Shown: positions 17,853 to 27,129 of the stretch, piece by piece
Layout: the number at the start of each line of letters is the position of its first letter
How positions within the stretch are numbered: the first letter of the stretch is position 1
Assembly: GCF_900112765.1 (NCBI RefSeq)
Contig: NZ_FOMZ01000004.1
Span: 111,446-175,445 of the forward strand
Source: Actinopolyspora alba
GTDB lineage: Bacteria > Actinomycetota > Actinomycetes > Mycobacteriales > Pseudonocardiaceae
Length of the DNA: 64,000 nucleotides
Direction: 5' to 3'
The notes under the pieces: model-generated
Told to the model about the DNA's origin: nothing
The model's database searches: none
The model's input: only the letters and a program-made list of their open reading frames with translations
Position numbers and translations under genes: made by a program

Positions 17853-18926
17853 GTGGATCGGGAAGCTGACGGCACGTCGGTCGATGGTGGAGCGCGGATG
17901 GGCCGTTCCGGGGCGAACGTCGCGGACGTGCCGGACTCGGAACTCCGTCCCGAGGGAGTGGATCCCGGCAGGATCCACGAATGGTTCCACCACGCGCCCG
18001 GTACCGACAGCATGGACCGTGCGGCCGAGAGCTGGGGCAGGATCGCGGCGGAACACGGCGAGGCGGCCGAACGCATCGATGCCGCGATCGACAGGATCGG
18101 GGCGGCCTGGAACGGTACCGCCGCCGAGGCGGTGCGGGATCGAGGCATGCGATCCCGGGTCGCGGCCGACGACTCGGCGGAGTTCGCGGAGCGGGCGGGT
18201 GAAGCGCTGCGCGCGCAGAGCTTCGGTTTCAACGAGGCCAAGAAGCAGGTGGTCGAGGTGAACGGGCACTCGTCCACGACGGGTGTCGCCGAGGCGCGGA
18301 GCGATCCCGGTGCTGTCGTCGACGAATCAGCGGCTACGGGCGAGAACCGGCTCACGAACCAGACCGCCCTGCGGAACTACGGTGTGCGGACCTCCGAGAA
18401 CACCCACGACGTGACTCGGTTCGCCGAGTCCTCGTGTGGTGCGACGGCCGCGTGGGGTACGGCTGCCGCGTGGGGTACGGCTGCCGCGTGGGGAACGGGA
18501 ACCGCCCGGGATACCGAACCCGCGTGGGGTGCCGGCCCCGCGGTCCCCGCGGCGACCGGTCCGGCCGAACCGGACTCCCCCGGCACGGCTGGGAGCGACG
18601 CCCCCACCGGTCTCGGCGGAGAGGCCTCCGGTGCCCACCTCGCCGCCGGTGCGGCGGGACTGGCCGCCACCGGCGGTGCGGTACTCGGTGGCGGTGTGCT
18701 CGGTGAGCGGGTTACGGGGCGCGGGGGGATCAGCGCACGCGGTTTTCCCGGGTTCCCGGGCTCTGCCGCGCGTGACAGCGACGACGGCACCGAGCGGTCG
18801 TCTCCGGACCGGGTGATCGAGGACGAGGATCCCGACGAGCTGTTCGGCACGGCGCCGGGAGCCGTTCCCGCGGTGCTCGGCTTGCTTCCCGCCGAGTCCG
18901 AGGAACGGGAACCGGCGGTCGAGTGA
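17853..18926 (+). CDS. WXG100/PPE-like helical protein with Ala/Gly-rich repeat tail
   Basis: A 357-residue protein. Residues about 30-135 are helical with a WNGTAAEAV turn typical of WXG100-type helical hairpins. Residues about 195-225 carry short tandem repeats (AAWGT units), encoded by an 18-bp DNA repeat. The rest is Ala/Gly/Pro-rich, with an alanine-glycine segment near 265-290 that could be membrane-associated. The C-terminus is acidic. GTG start after GGTGAGG. It resembles secreted or surface WXG-like proteins of actinomycetes. Export would need an ESX system located elsewhere. Confidence 0.6.
   Translation: MDREADGTSVDGGARMGRSGANVADVPDSELRPEGVDPGRIHEWFHHAPGTDSMDRAAESWGRIAAEHGEAAERIDAAIDRIGAAWNGTAAEAVRDRGMRSRVAADDSAEFAERAGEALRAQSFGFNEAKKQVVEVNGHSSTTGVAEARSDPGAVVDESAATGENRLTNQTALRNYGVRTSENTHDVTRFAESSCGATAAWGTAAAWGTAAAWGTGTARDTEPAWGAGPAVPAATGPAEPDSPGTAGSDAPTGLGGEASGAHLAAGAAGLAATGGAVLGGGVLGERVTGRGGISARGFPGFPGSAARDSDDGTERSSPDRVIEDEDPDELFGTAPGAVPAVLGLLPAESEEREPAVE
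18433..18540 (+). repeat. 18-bp tandem repeat inside a coding region
   Basis: Unit GCGTGGGGTACGGCTGCC, about three close copies from 18450 followed by degenerate ones, encoding AWGTAA. The length is a multiple of three, so copy number can change without a frameshift. Confidence 0.65.
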
Positions 18927-19091
18927 CGGCACGGCGGAACGAGTCGACGGGTTCCGCTCCGATGACCGACCCCTTCCGGACCGCTCACCGGACGGAGGCA
19001 GAATTGGCCACACGGTTGCCGGTGGACGCGCTCGAACCGGTCGGGTGAGCGGCGGACTCGGACCGATGTCTCGTGCGTCGAAGGGGGCCGA

Positions 19092-22000
19092 ATGGGCGAC
19101 AGCGGTGATTCGATAACGGAGCGTCCGCGGCGGTTGATCGAGTGGACCGGGGAGCGGTGCGTCCCGTGGGCCGACGACGCGCAGGTGATCTACGAGCACT
19201 ACCACCGCTACGCGGTGGCGGCCCGCCTCGCGCGTGGCAAGCGCGTCCTCGATCTGGCCAGTGGTGAGGGCTTCGGCGCCGCCATGCTCGCGACCCAGGC
19301 GGCCGAGGTCGTGGGAGTCGACATCGACGGCGAGGCCGTGCGCCACGCCGCGAGCAACTACACCTCCTCGAACCTGACGTTCCACACCGGCTCGATCACC
19401 GATCCCGCGACGCTGGCCGAGGCGGGAACCTTCGACGTCGTGGTGTGCTTCGAGGCGATCGAGCACGTGGCCGAGCACGACGCCGTGCTTCGGCTCGTTC
19501 GGGCGAGGCTCTCTTCCGGCGGACTGCTGCTGATCAGCACCCCCGACACCGCCGTCTACCAGCACGAGCACGGCAACGACAATCCGTTCCACGTCAGGGA
19601 ACTCGCCGCGCCGCAGTTCGAGGCGCTGCTGCGTGATTCCTTCCGGCACGTGGCGATGCTCAAGCAGAACGTCGCCGTGGGATCGCTGCTCACCCCGGCT
19701 GATCCCGGGGATCCCGACATCGCCGCCGACGGGGTGCGGCTGCAGACACTGCGTCAACTCGACTCCGGTGACTGGCAAGTGCGGCAGGGCGTGGGGCACA
19801 CCTATCTGTTCGGGCTGGCCTCCGACCGTCAGCTGCCGCAGCTTCCCGCCGCCGCGGTGCTGCTGGACGCGGATCTCAAGCTCGCCCGTCGTGACTCCGG
19901 GGAGATCGATTCCGAGCTCGTCCGCCAGCGCGATGCGGTCGTGGCCGATGTCGCCCGGCTCAACGAGTTGTGCCGTGCCAACCAGGCGGAGCTCGAGAAG
20001 CTCGAGCGAACCGTCGGTGAACTGGAGTCGGCACGCGACACCGCCGAGACCCGTGCCGCCGACGCCGAACGGGAGCGCGACGAGCTGCGCACCGAGCTGC
20101 ACGACTCCAGGCTGCGCAGGCAGCGCGAGTCGACTCGTAGCGAGTGGCTGCGCGACACCATCACCCAGCTGGAGTCGGAACTCGACAGTGCTCGTCATCG
20201 GATCTCCGAGCTCACCGAGCAGAATTCCGCGCTGGTGCAACGCGCGGTGACCAAGTACCGGAGGGTGGTGGAGCGGGTCGCGCCGCGCGGCACCGGCAGG
20301 CGGAACGCCTACGAACTCGCGATGGGACGTGATCCCGTCGTCCGGGAGGGAGGATCCGAGCGGGATCCGGTGGCCGTGCCACACAGTGAACAGCCCGAGG
20401 TCAGCGTCATCGTTCCCGTGCACGGCGAGTGGGACTACACCAGGCGGTGTCTGCGCAGCCTGGCCGGGCACCGGTCGAGCATCCCCTTCGAAGTCATAGT
20501 GGTCGACGACACTTCCCCGGACGACAGTGCGGAACTGTTGCGGCGTTGTCCGGGCGTGCGGCTGGTGCGCACCGAACGCAACCTCGGTTTCGTCGGTGCC
20601 TGCAACCTCGGCGCCGAACACGCCCGTGGTCGTCAGCTGTTCTTCCTGAACAACGACGCCGAGGTCACCGAGTCCTGGCTGGACGAGCTGGTCGCTACCG
20701 TCGACTCCGACGAACGGATCGGTCTGGTCGGCGCCAAACTGGTCTACCCGGACGGGCGGATGCAGGAGTGCGGCAGTGCCGTGTGGTCCGACGGGACAGG
20801 GTGGAACCTCGGCAGGCTAGGGGACCCCGACGCCCCCGAGTACGCCGCGCTGCGAGACGTCGACTACTGCTCCGGTGCGGCGCTGCTGGTGCGTCGTGAA
20901 CTCTTCGAATCGCTGGGAGGGTTCGACACCAGGTACTCGCCCGCCTACTACGAGGACACCGACCTCGCGTTCGGCGTCCGCGCCGCCGGTTTCCGCACCG
21001 TGGTGCAGCCGCGGGCCGTCGTGGTGCACCACGAGGGGATCTCCAACGGTACCGAGACCGGTTCCGGAGTCAAACGTCATCAGGAACTCAACCGCGGGGT
21101 CTTCGTCGAGAAGTGGGAGGACACCCTCCGCGAGCAGCACCTCCCGGAGTCCGGAACCCGTAATCTCTGGCTGGCGCGCGAGCGCGGTACGCGGGGGCAC
21201 TTCGGACCCCTGGTGCTGGTCAAGGATCACCAGGTGCCGCGGCCGGACTACGACTCCGGGTCGTTGCGCATGTGGCGGATTCTGGAGCAGCTCACCACCC
21301 TGGGCGCACGGGTGGTGTTCTTTCCCGACAACCAGGCCGAACTGCGGCCTTACACCGACGAGCTGCGGCGCATGGGGGTAACCGTGCTCGCCCGGCCGGA
21401 ACACCAGCACGCCTTCCTGACCGAGGTGGGTTCCGAGATCACGTTGGCGTTGCTGTCCCGCCCCCAGGTCGCTTGGAGCCTGGTGGAGCGGTTGCGGGTC
21501 GACGCCCCCAGCGCCGTGATCGCCTACGACACCGTGGACCTGCACTTCGTCCGGCTGCGGCGGCAGGCGGAGCTGGCCGCGTCCGACGCGCGCGACCAGG
21601 ATGCGGCGGCGCTGCGTCGCAGGTCCTTCGCCTCCCGGCAGTCCGAGCTCGGCCTGGTGCGCAGCTGTGATGTAACGCTGGTTGTGTCGGAGGACGAGCA
21701 GCGGATGCTCTCGGAGCTGGTCGATGACGCCGACGTGCGAGTCCTGTCCAACGTGCACGAAGTGCGACGCGGTGTCGAGGGTCCCTCCGGACGCACCGAC
21801 GTGCTGTTCGTCGGCGGTTTCGACCATCCGCCGAACATCGACGCGGTGGAATGGGCGGTCCGCGAGATCATGCCACTGGTCTGGCGGGACTGTCCGCGGA
21901 CCAGACTGCACATCGTCGGCAGCAATCCTCCTCCGGAAGTCGACGCCCTGCGGGGTTCCGGGGTGGAGGTGCACGGCTGGGTCGACGACCTCGCCGGGAT

Positions 22001-22313
22001 CTACGACCGCACCAGGGTGACGTTGGCCCCGCTGCGGTTCGGCGCCGGTGTGAAGGGCAAGGTCGGTGAGAGCCTGGCCTCCGGGGTGCCGGTGGTCGGC
22101 ACCAACTTGGCGCTGGAGGGCATCGGGCTCACCCCCGAGCGCGACGTTCCGGTCGCCGACGACGCGGCCGGGCTGGCCTCCCGGCTGGTGCGAGTGCTCA
22201 CCGACGACGCCGAGTGGCGTCGATTGTCCGAAGTGGGCGGCAACGCGGTGGACCGGCAGTTCGGGCCGGGTGTGTCCAGGGAGATGCTGCGGGAGCTGTT
22301 GGGCCTTCGTTGA
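19092..22313 (+). CDS. Fused methyltransferase, coiled coil, GT2 and GT4 glycosyltransferase
   Basis: A 1073-residue multidomain protein. Residues 1-230 form a class I SAM methyltransferase (VLDLASGEGFG at 52-62, then VVGVDID). Residues about 267-385 are a long charged coiled coil. Residues about 435-690 form a GT-A (GT2) glycosyltransferase, with VSVIVPVHGEWDY, IVVDDTSPDDS, FLNNDAEV and YYEDTDLAFGVRAAG. Residues about 700-1073 form a GT-B (GT4) glycosyltransferase with GFDHPPNID and FGAGVKGKVGESLASG. The order suggests assembly and capping of a surface glycan, the coiled coil perhaps acting as a length ruler as in O-antigen chain terminators. No sugar-nucleotide genes adjoin it. Start ATG after GAAGGGGG. 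Confidence 0.85.
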   Translation: MGDSGDSITERPRRLIEWTGERCVPWADDAQVIYEHYHRYAVAARLARGKRVLDLASGEGFGAAMLATQAAEVVGVDIDGEAVRHAASNYTSSNLTFHTGSITDPATLAEAGTFDVVVCFEAIEHVAEHDAVLRLVRARLSSGGLLLISTPDTAVYQHEHGNDNPFHVRELAAPQFEALLRDSFRHVAMLKQNVAVGSLLTPADPGDPDIAADGVRLQTLRQLDSGDWQVRQGVGHTYLFGLASDRQLPQLPAAAVLLDADLKLARRDSGEIDSELVRQRDAVVADVARLNELCRANQAELEKLERTVGELESARDTAETRAADAERERDELRTELHDSRLRRQRESTRSEWLRDTITQLESELDSARHRISELTEQNSALVQRAVTKYRRVVERVAPRGTGRRNAYELAMGRDPVVREGGSERDPVAVPHSEQPEVSVIVPVHGEWDYTRRCLRSLAGHRSSIPFEVIVVDDTSPDDSAELLRRCPGVRLVRTERNLGFVGACNLGAEHARGRQLFFLNNDAEVTESWLDELVATVDSDERIGLVGAKLVYPDGRMQECGSAVWSDGTGWNLGRLGDPDAPEYAALRDVDYCSGAALLVRRELFESLGGFDTRYSPAYYEDTDLAFGVRAAGFRTVVQPRAVVVHHEGISNGTETGSGVKRHQELNRGVFVEKWEDTLREQHLPESGTRNLWLARERGTRGHFGPLVLVKDHQVPRPDYDSGSLRMWRILEQLTTLGARVVFFPDNQAELRPYTDELRRMGVTVLARPEHQHAFLTEVGSEITLALLSRPQVAWSLVERLRVDAPSAVIAYDTVDLHFVRLRRQAELAASDARDQDAAALRRRSFASRQSELGLVRSCDVTLVVSEDEQRMLSELVDDADVRVLSNVHEVRRGVEGPSGRTDVLFVGGFDHPPNIDAVEWAVREIMPLVWRDCPRTRLHIVGSNPPPEVDALRGSGVEVHGWVDDLAGIYDRTRVTLAPLRFGAGVKGKVGESLASGVPVVGTNLALEGIGLTPERDVPVADDAAGLASRLVRVLTDDAEWRRLSEVGGNAVDRQFGPGVSREMLRELLGLR

Positions 22314-22365
22314 TCCGCCCCCGGTGGGGCGGATCGCCGGGCGCGCCGTTTTCCCGCGCCCGGAG

Positions 22366-23613
22366 TCACTCGCGGATCGTCGGGGGAGTCTTCGCGAGCT
22401 GGTCGGTCAGCAGTTTCTCGAACAGCGCGCGGGCATCGCTGTTCGAGGCGTTGACCGCCTGCACGTCCAGGATCACGGTCCAGCTGTGACTGGTGTAGGC
22501 CGTCCGCAGTGTGTCGCCCGCGGAGTAGACCTCGACGCCCTGGTAGGACAGCTCGTCGATGATCTTCAGCCCTTCCTGCTGGGTGAGGTACCGCTGGGTC
22601 AGTCCGTCGGCGGCGCCCTCGTCGGGCATCTTGACGGCGATCATCGTCGTACGCACCGGAACTCCCTCGGCGTCGGTTCCGGAGTAGCGACCGTCGATCA
22701 TGCCGTTGTTGAGCGCGAACTCGCGTACCGGGGTGATCAGGGCACCCGAGTGCTGTCCGGACAGCGCCTTCCTGCCCAACGGCCCGTTGAAGGGGTGGGG
22801 CTTGCCGTCGGGAGGCGGGATCAGTACTTCCGCGGCGTTTTCCGGTGCCGCTTTGGCGGCTGGTGGTTCCGGCAGCGGCGGAGTCGTCGAAGTGGGCGAG
22901 CTGCTCGTCTCCTGCGGGGGATTCGCCTGCGGCGGGGCCTGTGATGACAGGAAGTAGAACACCACCGCGACGGCGACGCCGATCGCGAGCAGCCCACCGA
23001 TGTACAACCCCACCGTCTTGCCCTTTTTGGCGGGACCGCCCACCGTCTCGAAGACCTCGGGCCCCTGTCGCAGCCAGCTCTGGTCGCCGTGCTCGGGAGT
23101 GAACTCCGAGTTGCCCCAGGGGGTGCCGCTTCCTCCGCTGCCCGCGCCCCAGGAGTACTGGCCCCACTGGAACTGCTCGTCGGGGCGTGCCTGCTGGTAC
23201 TGCCCCTGACTGGGCCAACCGTGCGGTGGGCTGGGCGGTTGCTGCTGGTGGTCCTGCTGCCCGCCCGGGGGCTGCGCTCCGGTGTTTCGTACCACCTGGG
23301 TGCTGTCGGACCGCCCTTCGGGGTCCCCGCCGTACTGCTGCCAGCTGAAGGCGGGTGGGAACGGGTTCTGCTGGGGGCCCGGTTGCCCGCCGTATCCGCC
23401 CGGGCTCTGCCCGGGGTCGACGGAGTGCCGCGGCCAGGAGTGTTGCTCGCCCGGATCGGGCTGCTGTGCGGGGAACCCACCGGACGGACTGTCCGATTGC
23501 TCCGCTTGGGCACGGCCCAACACGGCGTCGCGCCGTTGTCGGTACTCATCGGCGGAGATGCGTCCCGCCGTGAGTTCCGCGTCCAGTTGTTGCAGCTCGT
23601 CTTGCCAGGTCAC
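22366..23613 (-). CDS. SHOCT-domain membrane protein with extracellular domain
   Basis: A 415-residue protein. Residues 1-35 resemble a SHOCT motif (LQQLDAELTAGRISADEYRQRR). Residues about 36-190 are a Pro/Gln/Gly-rich disordered linker. One transmembrane helix follows at about 205-225 (TVGLYIGGLLAIGVAVAVVF), then a Pro/Ser/Thr-rich spacer and a folded domain of about 150 residues outside the membrane. It looks like an actinobacterial membrane-anchored protein of unknown role. It converges on the big glycosyltransferase gene and is probably a single gene. Confidence 0.65.
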   Translation of the reverse strand: MTWQDELQQLDAELTAGRISADEYRQRRDAVLGRAQAEQSDSPSGGFPAQQPDPGEQHSWPRHSVDPGQSPGGYGGQPGPQQNPFPPAFSWQQYGGDPEGRSDSTQVVRNTGAQPPGGQQDHQQQPPSPPHGWPSQGQYQQARPDEQFQWGQYSWGAGSGGSGTPWGNSEFTPEHGDQSWLRQGPEVFETVGGPAKKGKTVGLYIGGLLAIGVAVAVVFYFLSSQAPPQANPPQETSSSPTSTTPPLPEPPAAKAAPENAAEVLIPPPDGKPHPFNGPLGRKALSGQHSGALITPVREFALNNGMIDGRYSGTDAEGVPVRTTMIAVKMPDEGAADGLTQRYLTQQEGLKIIDELSYQGVEVYSAGDTLRTAYTSHSWTVILDVQAVNASNSDARALFEKLLTDQLAKTPPTIRE

Positions 23614-23873
23614 CGCTGAGCCCTTTCCGGATCAAACGGCCGCGCCCCAATCGCGACCGGTCCCATCCTCGCACCTCCACGGGTGTCTTGTGGTCACTAC
23701 CCGAAAACGATCCTTGTGAGAAGACCGTTCGCGGAGTCCGCGATACTGGAAATCGTCGTTCGTGGTTCTCGCCGAGTCGCCGCCCGGCGGCAGGTCACCC
23801 GATCCCGGACGGTGTCGTTGCCGTAATCGCTAAGCTACTCCGAGCAACCGCAGTCGTATGGTGAGGTCACGGG

Positions 23874-25166
23874 ATGGGTGAAAGCGTGCCGCGCGCCGAA
23901 CGCACGCATCCCGAACGGTTCGCCCCACCGGACCACGGGTTCGCGTGGCTGCGGATGATCGGTGCACTCGTCGTGGTCTACGGTCACAGCTATCCGCTGG
24001 TCAGCGGCAACGACATGTTCCCACCCGAGTGGCCGGTGCAGCCCGACCACGGGCTGCTCATGGGATTCTTCGCCATGAGCGGTTTCCAGATAACCGGTAG
24101 CTGGGTCAACGATCCGCACCCCGCTCGATTCGCCGCCAAGCGAGTGCTCCGGCTCTGGCCGCCCATGCTGACCGTCTCGCTGTTCGCGGTGCTCGTACTC
24201 GGGCCGCTGGTCACAGCGCTGCCGTCGGCCGAGTACTTCGCCGCGCGGGAGACCTGGGGCTACGTCGTCGGAAACACGGGGATGCTGACACTGCGGCACC
24301 ATTTGCCAGGGGTGTTCGTGAACAACCCGTGGGAAGGCCAGGTGAATGGTTCACTGTGGACACTTCCCATGGAACTGATCGCCTATGCGGGACTGTGGCT
24401 GCTGTTGCTGGTGGGGGCGGCACGACACCGCAACCGCTGGTTGACGGTGCTGGCTCTGGTGGTGCTCGTCGTGGTGGACCGCAGAACGGCGCACGATCCG
24501 GGGCCGGACTCCGCGGGATCGTTGCTGAGCGTGCCCGTCGAGCCGTTGCTGTCCTTCCTGGTCGCCTTCGCCATCGGGGTCGTGCTGCGGCTCTACCCGG
24601 TTCCGCGCTCACCGCTGGCCGCCGGGGCCGGACTGCTCGCCCTGGTGACCATGCCGATGAGCGAGGCCACCGCGTTCTGGATGACCATCGCGGTCAGCTA
24701 CGCGGTGATCGTCTTCGGATACCACTGGCCCGCCCGCGCACGCGTCCCAGGAGTGTGGGTCAACGGCAGCTACGGTGTCTACGTCTGGGCCTTTCCGATC
24801 CAGCAGACCCTCGTGCTGGTCGGGATCGGTAACCAGTGGGTGCTGCTCGCGCTGGCCGCGCCGACCGCCTACGTGGTCGGCACGCTGTCGTGGAAGTTCG
24901 TCGAGGAACCCACCATGCGACTGCGGCACTACATCGCGCCGCGTCGTGCACCGAGCGCTGCCCCGGCCGACACGGATGCTCCGCCGGTCGGCCCGGCGAA
25001 CGTCCAGGGGGACGACCCGCCGACCGAGCCGATCGGCACCCTGCCGACAGTTCCGGTGGAAGCTCCCGAGGAACGCACCACGCCCGCCCTGCCTCGCGTG
25101 CCTCCTTCCCCCGGTTCCCGTGCGGGTCGCCGGGTTGCCGGGCCTCCCGATCGCCCCCGGGGATGA
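23874..25166 (+). CDS. Acyltransferase 3 family membrane protein (OafA-like)
   Basis: A 430-residue membrane protein with about 10 helices. The N-terminal signature RMIGALVVVYGHSYPL contains the conserved His used for catalysis in acyltransferase 3 proteins, and RFAAKRVLRLWPPML carries the family's R-x10-R-type region. The last 80 residues are a Pro/Ala-rich cytoplasmic tail. Such enzymes O-acetylate or O-acylate surface sugars, lipids or antibiotics. Proximity to the GT2/GT4 fusion suggests a cell-envelope substrate, but this is inferred. Confidence 0.82.
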   Translation: MGESVPRAERTHPERFAPPDHGFAWLRMIGALVVVYGHSYPLVSGNDMFPPEWPVQPDHGLLMGFFAMSGFQITGSWVNDPHPARFAAKRVLRLWPPMLTVSLFAVLVLGPLVTALPSAEYFAARETWGYVVGNTGMLTLRHHLPGVFVNNPWEGQVNGSLWTLPMELIAYAGLWLLLLVGAARHRNRWLTVLALVVLVVVDRRTAHDPGPDSAGSLLSVPVEPLLSFLVAFAIGVVLRLYPVPRSPLAAGAGLLALVTMPMSEATAFWMTIAVSYAVIVFGYHWPARARVPGVWVNGSYGVYVWAFPIQQTLVLVGIGNQWVLLALAAPTAYVVGTLSWKFVEEPTMRLRHYIAPRRAPSAAPADTDAPPVGPANVQGDDPPTEPIGTLPTVPVEAPEERTTPALPRVPPSPGSRAGRRVAGPPDRPRG

Positions 25167-25263
25167 GCGCTACGCGCGACTCCCACCACGGGGCGGGCGG
25201 CGCCGCCCGAGACTCGGGCCGCACAACCGTTCGTCGGGCGGGTAATCGCTGTAACCTCGGGGT

Positions 25264-25920
25264 ATGGCACTGTTCGGCAACAAGACCCGCATGATCGAGC
25301 CCACCGAGGCACTCCCGGGGCGTTCGACTCCGTTGAACGTCCCCGAGCGGCACGCCGTGTATCCGGATCGCACCATTGTCGGCCCCTTCCCGGAGGGGAC
25401 CGAACGCGCGGTGCTCGGCATGGGGTGTTTCTGGGGTGCGGAGCGGACCTTCTGGCGAACCGAGGGCGTCTGGACCACCGCCGTGGGCTATGCCGGTGGC
25501 TACACCCCGAATCCGACCTACGAGGAGGTGTGCAGCGGTATGACCGGGCACACCGAGGCCGTGCTCGTGGTGTTCGACCCGAAAGTGATCGACTACGCCG
25601 GTGTGCTCAAGGTGTTCTGGGAGAACCACGACCCCACCCAGGGGCTGCGGCAGGGCAACGACGTCGGTTCGCAGTACCGATCGGCCGTCCTGACCGTCGA
25701 CGAGCGCCAGCGCGAGGTGGCCGAGGCAAGCAGGGAACAGTTCCAGCGAGCGCTGACGAACGCCGGGCACGGCGACATCACCACCGAGATCGCACCGCTC
25801 GGTGAGTTCTACTACGCGGAGGGCTACCACCAGCAGTACCTTTCGGAGAGCAAGAACCCGAACGGTTACTGCGGGATCGGTGGGACCGGGGTCGCCTGCC
25901 CCACGGGGCTGGCGGTCTGA
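25264..25920 (+). CDS. msrA: Peptide-methionine (S)-S-oxide reductase MsrA
   Basis: A 218-residue MsrA with the catalytic GCFWG motif (Cys55), then AVGYAGGY and [12 protein letters not shown], which form the active site. The C-terminal segment [12 protein letters not shown] supplies the recycling cysteines. It reduces methionine-S-sulfoxide in oxidised proteins using thioredoxin. It includes an N-terminal extension of about 45 residues common in actinobacterial MsrA. It stands alone, about 100 nt after the acyltransferase. Confidence 0.95.
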   Translation: MALFGNKTRMIEPTEALPGRSTPLNVPERHAVYPDRTIVGPFPEGTERAVLGMGCFWGAERTFWRTEGVWTTAVGYAGGYTPNPTYEEVCSGMTGHTEAVLVVFDPKVIDYAGVLKVFWENHDPTQGLRQGNDVGSQYRSAVLTVDERQREVAEASREQFQRALTNAGHGDITTEIAPLGEFYYAEGYHQQYLSESKNPNGYCGIGGTGVACPTGLAV

Positions 25921-25950
25921 ACCCCTGGCCGTCTGACCCCGACGGCATCA

Positions 25951-25998
25951 CTCCCCGGTGGTCTGACTCCCCGGTGGTCTGACTCCCCGGTGGCTTGG
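25951..25998 (+). repeat. 16-bp tandem repeat
   Basis: CTCCCCGGTGGTCTGA occurs twice in full and once partially right after msrA, with more degenerate flanking matches. It is noncoding. Confidence 0.65.
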
Positions 25999-26050
25999 GC
26001 CTCGGTGGTCCGACTCCGGAGCCACGTGGGGCGGCACCTCCCGTGCCACG

Positions 26051-26072
26051 TACATTTCGCGAGAAATTGACG
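26051..26072 (+). repeat. Element A, copy 6
   Basis: ATTTCGCGAGAAAT core with TGACG flank, first of a direct pair with copy 7 in the 370-bp gap between convergent msrA and the LPMO gene. Confidence 0.8.
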
Positions 26073-26094
26073 CCGCCCGTACCGACCCGGCGCG

Positions 26095-26116
26095 GCGATT
26101 TCGCGAGAAATTTACG
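26095..26116 (+). repeat. Element A, copy 7
   Basis: Second of the direct pair, with TTACG instead of TGACG after the core. Confidence 0.8.
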
Positions 26117-26172
26117 CTCCCCCGAGGACCGGGCGCCCGTCCCACAGGGGACGGGGCATCCGGCCGGACGTG

Positions 26173-26210
26173 ATCCGTCCCGGCGCCGCAACGGTGGCGC
26201 CGGGACGGAT
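26173..26210 (-). terminator. Strong hairpin downstream of the LPMO gene
   Basis: Perfect 15-bp stem ATCCGTCCCGGCGCC (26173-26187) with GGCGCCGGGACGGAT (26196-26210) and an 8-nt loop. No T-run follows, so it fits the U-less terminator type proposed for actinomycetes. It lies about 80 nt after the LPMO stop and could also end msrA transcripts. Confidence 0.6.
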
Positions 26211-26290
26211 TCTCGATGACCACGGTCGGGTTCCCGTCACGTCGTGCTGCCGGGACCCGGTCGTGCGCGGCGTGCGCCGCCGCGTCGACG

Positions 26291-26899
26291 TCAGCTGAAG
26301 TTGACGTCCGAGCAGGTGTAGAAGGCGTTCGCGGTGTCCGCGACCTCCCAAACACCGAAGATCAGGTGCTTGCCGCTCTTGTCACTGGGCAGCTGACCGG
26401 TGTGGGTGACGGTGAAGTCGGGCTGCGCACCGTTGTAGTCCACCGTGAAGAAGGGCTGCAGTTCCAGGTCGCTGCGGGTCAGCCGCTCACTCGGGTTGTA
26501 GCTGTCCTTCGTGATGAAGTAGCGGAACGACTCGGTGGAGTGCGCCGCGGTGAGCTCCCAGCGGAACTGCAGGCTCTGCCCCGCGCTCACGTCGGTGGCG
26601 GGCCAGTTGCCGTTGCGCGGCTCGTCGAGCTCGGAGAACCGGCCGTTGCCGCCGCTGCAGAGCTGCCCGTCGGAAGGACCGCCCGAGGGGAAGTTACCCG
26701 GCCCTTCCACGCTCTGCGGCTCCCACTGGATGGACCCGCAGTTGCTGACCGTGCCGTCGGCGCAGTACGCCTGCCTGCTCATCGGGTTCTGCGTGTAGCC
26801 GTGGCCGGCAGCGGCACCCGAGGTGACCATGGGAAGCGCCAGCGGTACGACCGCGAAGGCCGCGATGCCGAGCGCCCGCTTGATCCGTTTGGTGAGCAT
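26291..26899 (-). CDS. Secreted AA10 lytic polysaccharide monooxygenase
   Basis: A 202-residue protein. Signal peptide at 1-32 (KRIKRALGIAAFAVV core), with cleavage expected just before His33 (AAAG|HGYTQNP). His33 and His120 (TAAHST) form the copper histidine brace and Phe193 (NAFYTCSDVNF) fills the axial position. Cys46/Cys54 and Cys81/Cys196 probably form disulfides. AA10 enzymes oxidatively cleave crystalline chitin or cellulose; this single-domain form looks chitin-type, but regioselectivity cannot be read. No carbohydrate-binding module is attached and no chitinase is nearby. Confidence 0.92.
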   Translation of the reverse strand: MLTKRIKRALGIAAFAVVPLALPMVTSGAAAGHGYTQNPMSRQAYCADGTVSNCGSIQWEPQSVEGPGNFPSGGPSDGQLCSGGNGRFSELDEPRNGNWPATDVSAGQSLQFRWELTAAHSTESFRYFITKDSYNPSERLTRSDLELQPFFTVDYNGAQPDFTVTHTGQLPSDKSGKHLIFGVWEVADTANAFYTCSDVNFS

Positions 26900-27129
26900 G
26901 GGTACTCCCTTCGTTGCTCGTTGTAACCGGAAAAGCTACGGACGAGCCGCGGGCCGTCGTCAGCTCCGTTTCGCGTAATTCGGAGCGGATGATCACCATC
27001 ACTTTGGTCCAGACCTCATAACAGGTTCTGGTCTAGACCTATAGGCCGAATGGCGTAGTGCACCACTCTGTCAGGTGGGGAAAGTGCTCGTCTCTTGCGC
27101 CGCTGGGGGACTGCCCCGAGCATGCGGGG

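Noticed and set aside
18327-20621. 764-residue minus-strand frame
   Set aside because: Antisense to the methyltransferase/glycosyltransferase gene; no motifs, biased composition.
17853-25166. Complete ESX secretion or polysaccharide cluster
   Set aside because: Only WXG-like proteins, one fusion glycosyltransferase and one acyltransferase are present; no EccC, sugar-nucleotide or flippase genes are seen.
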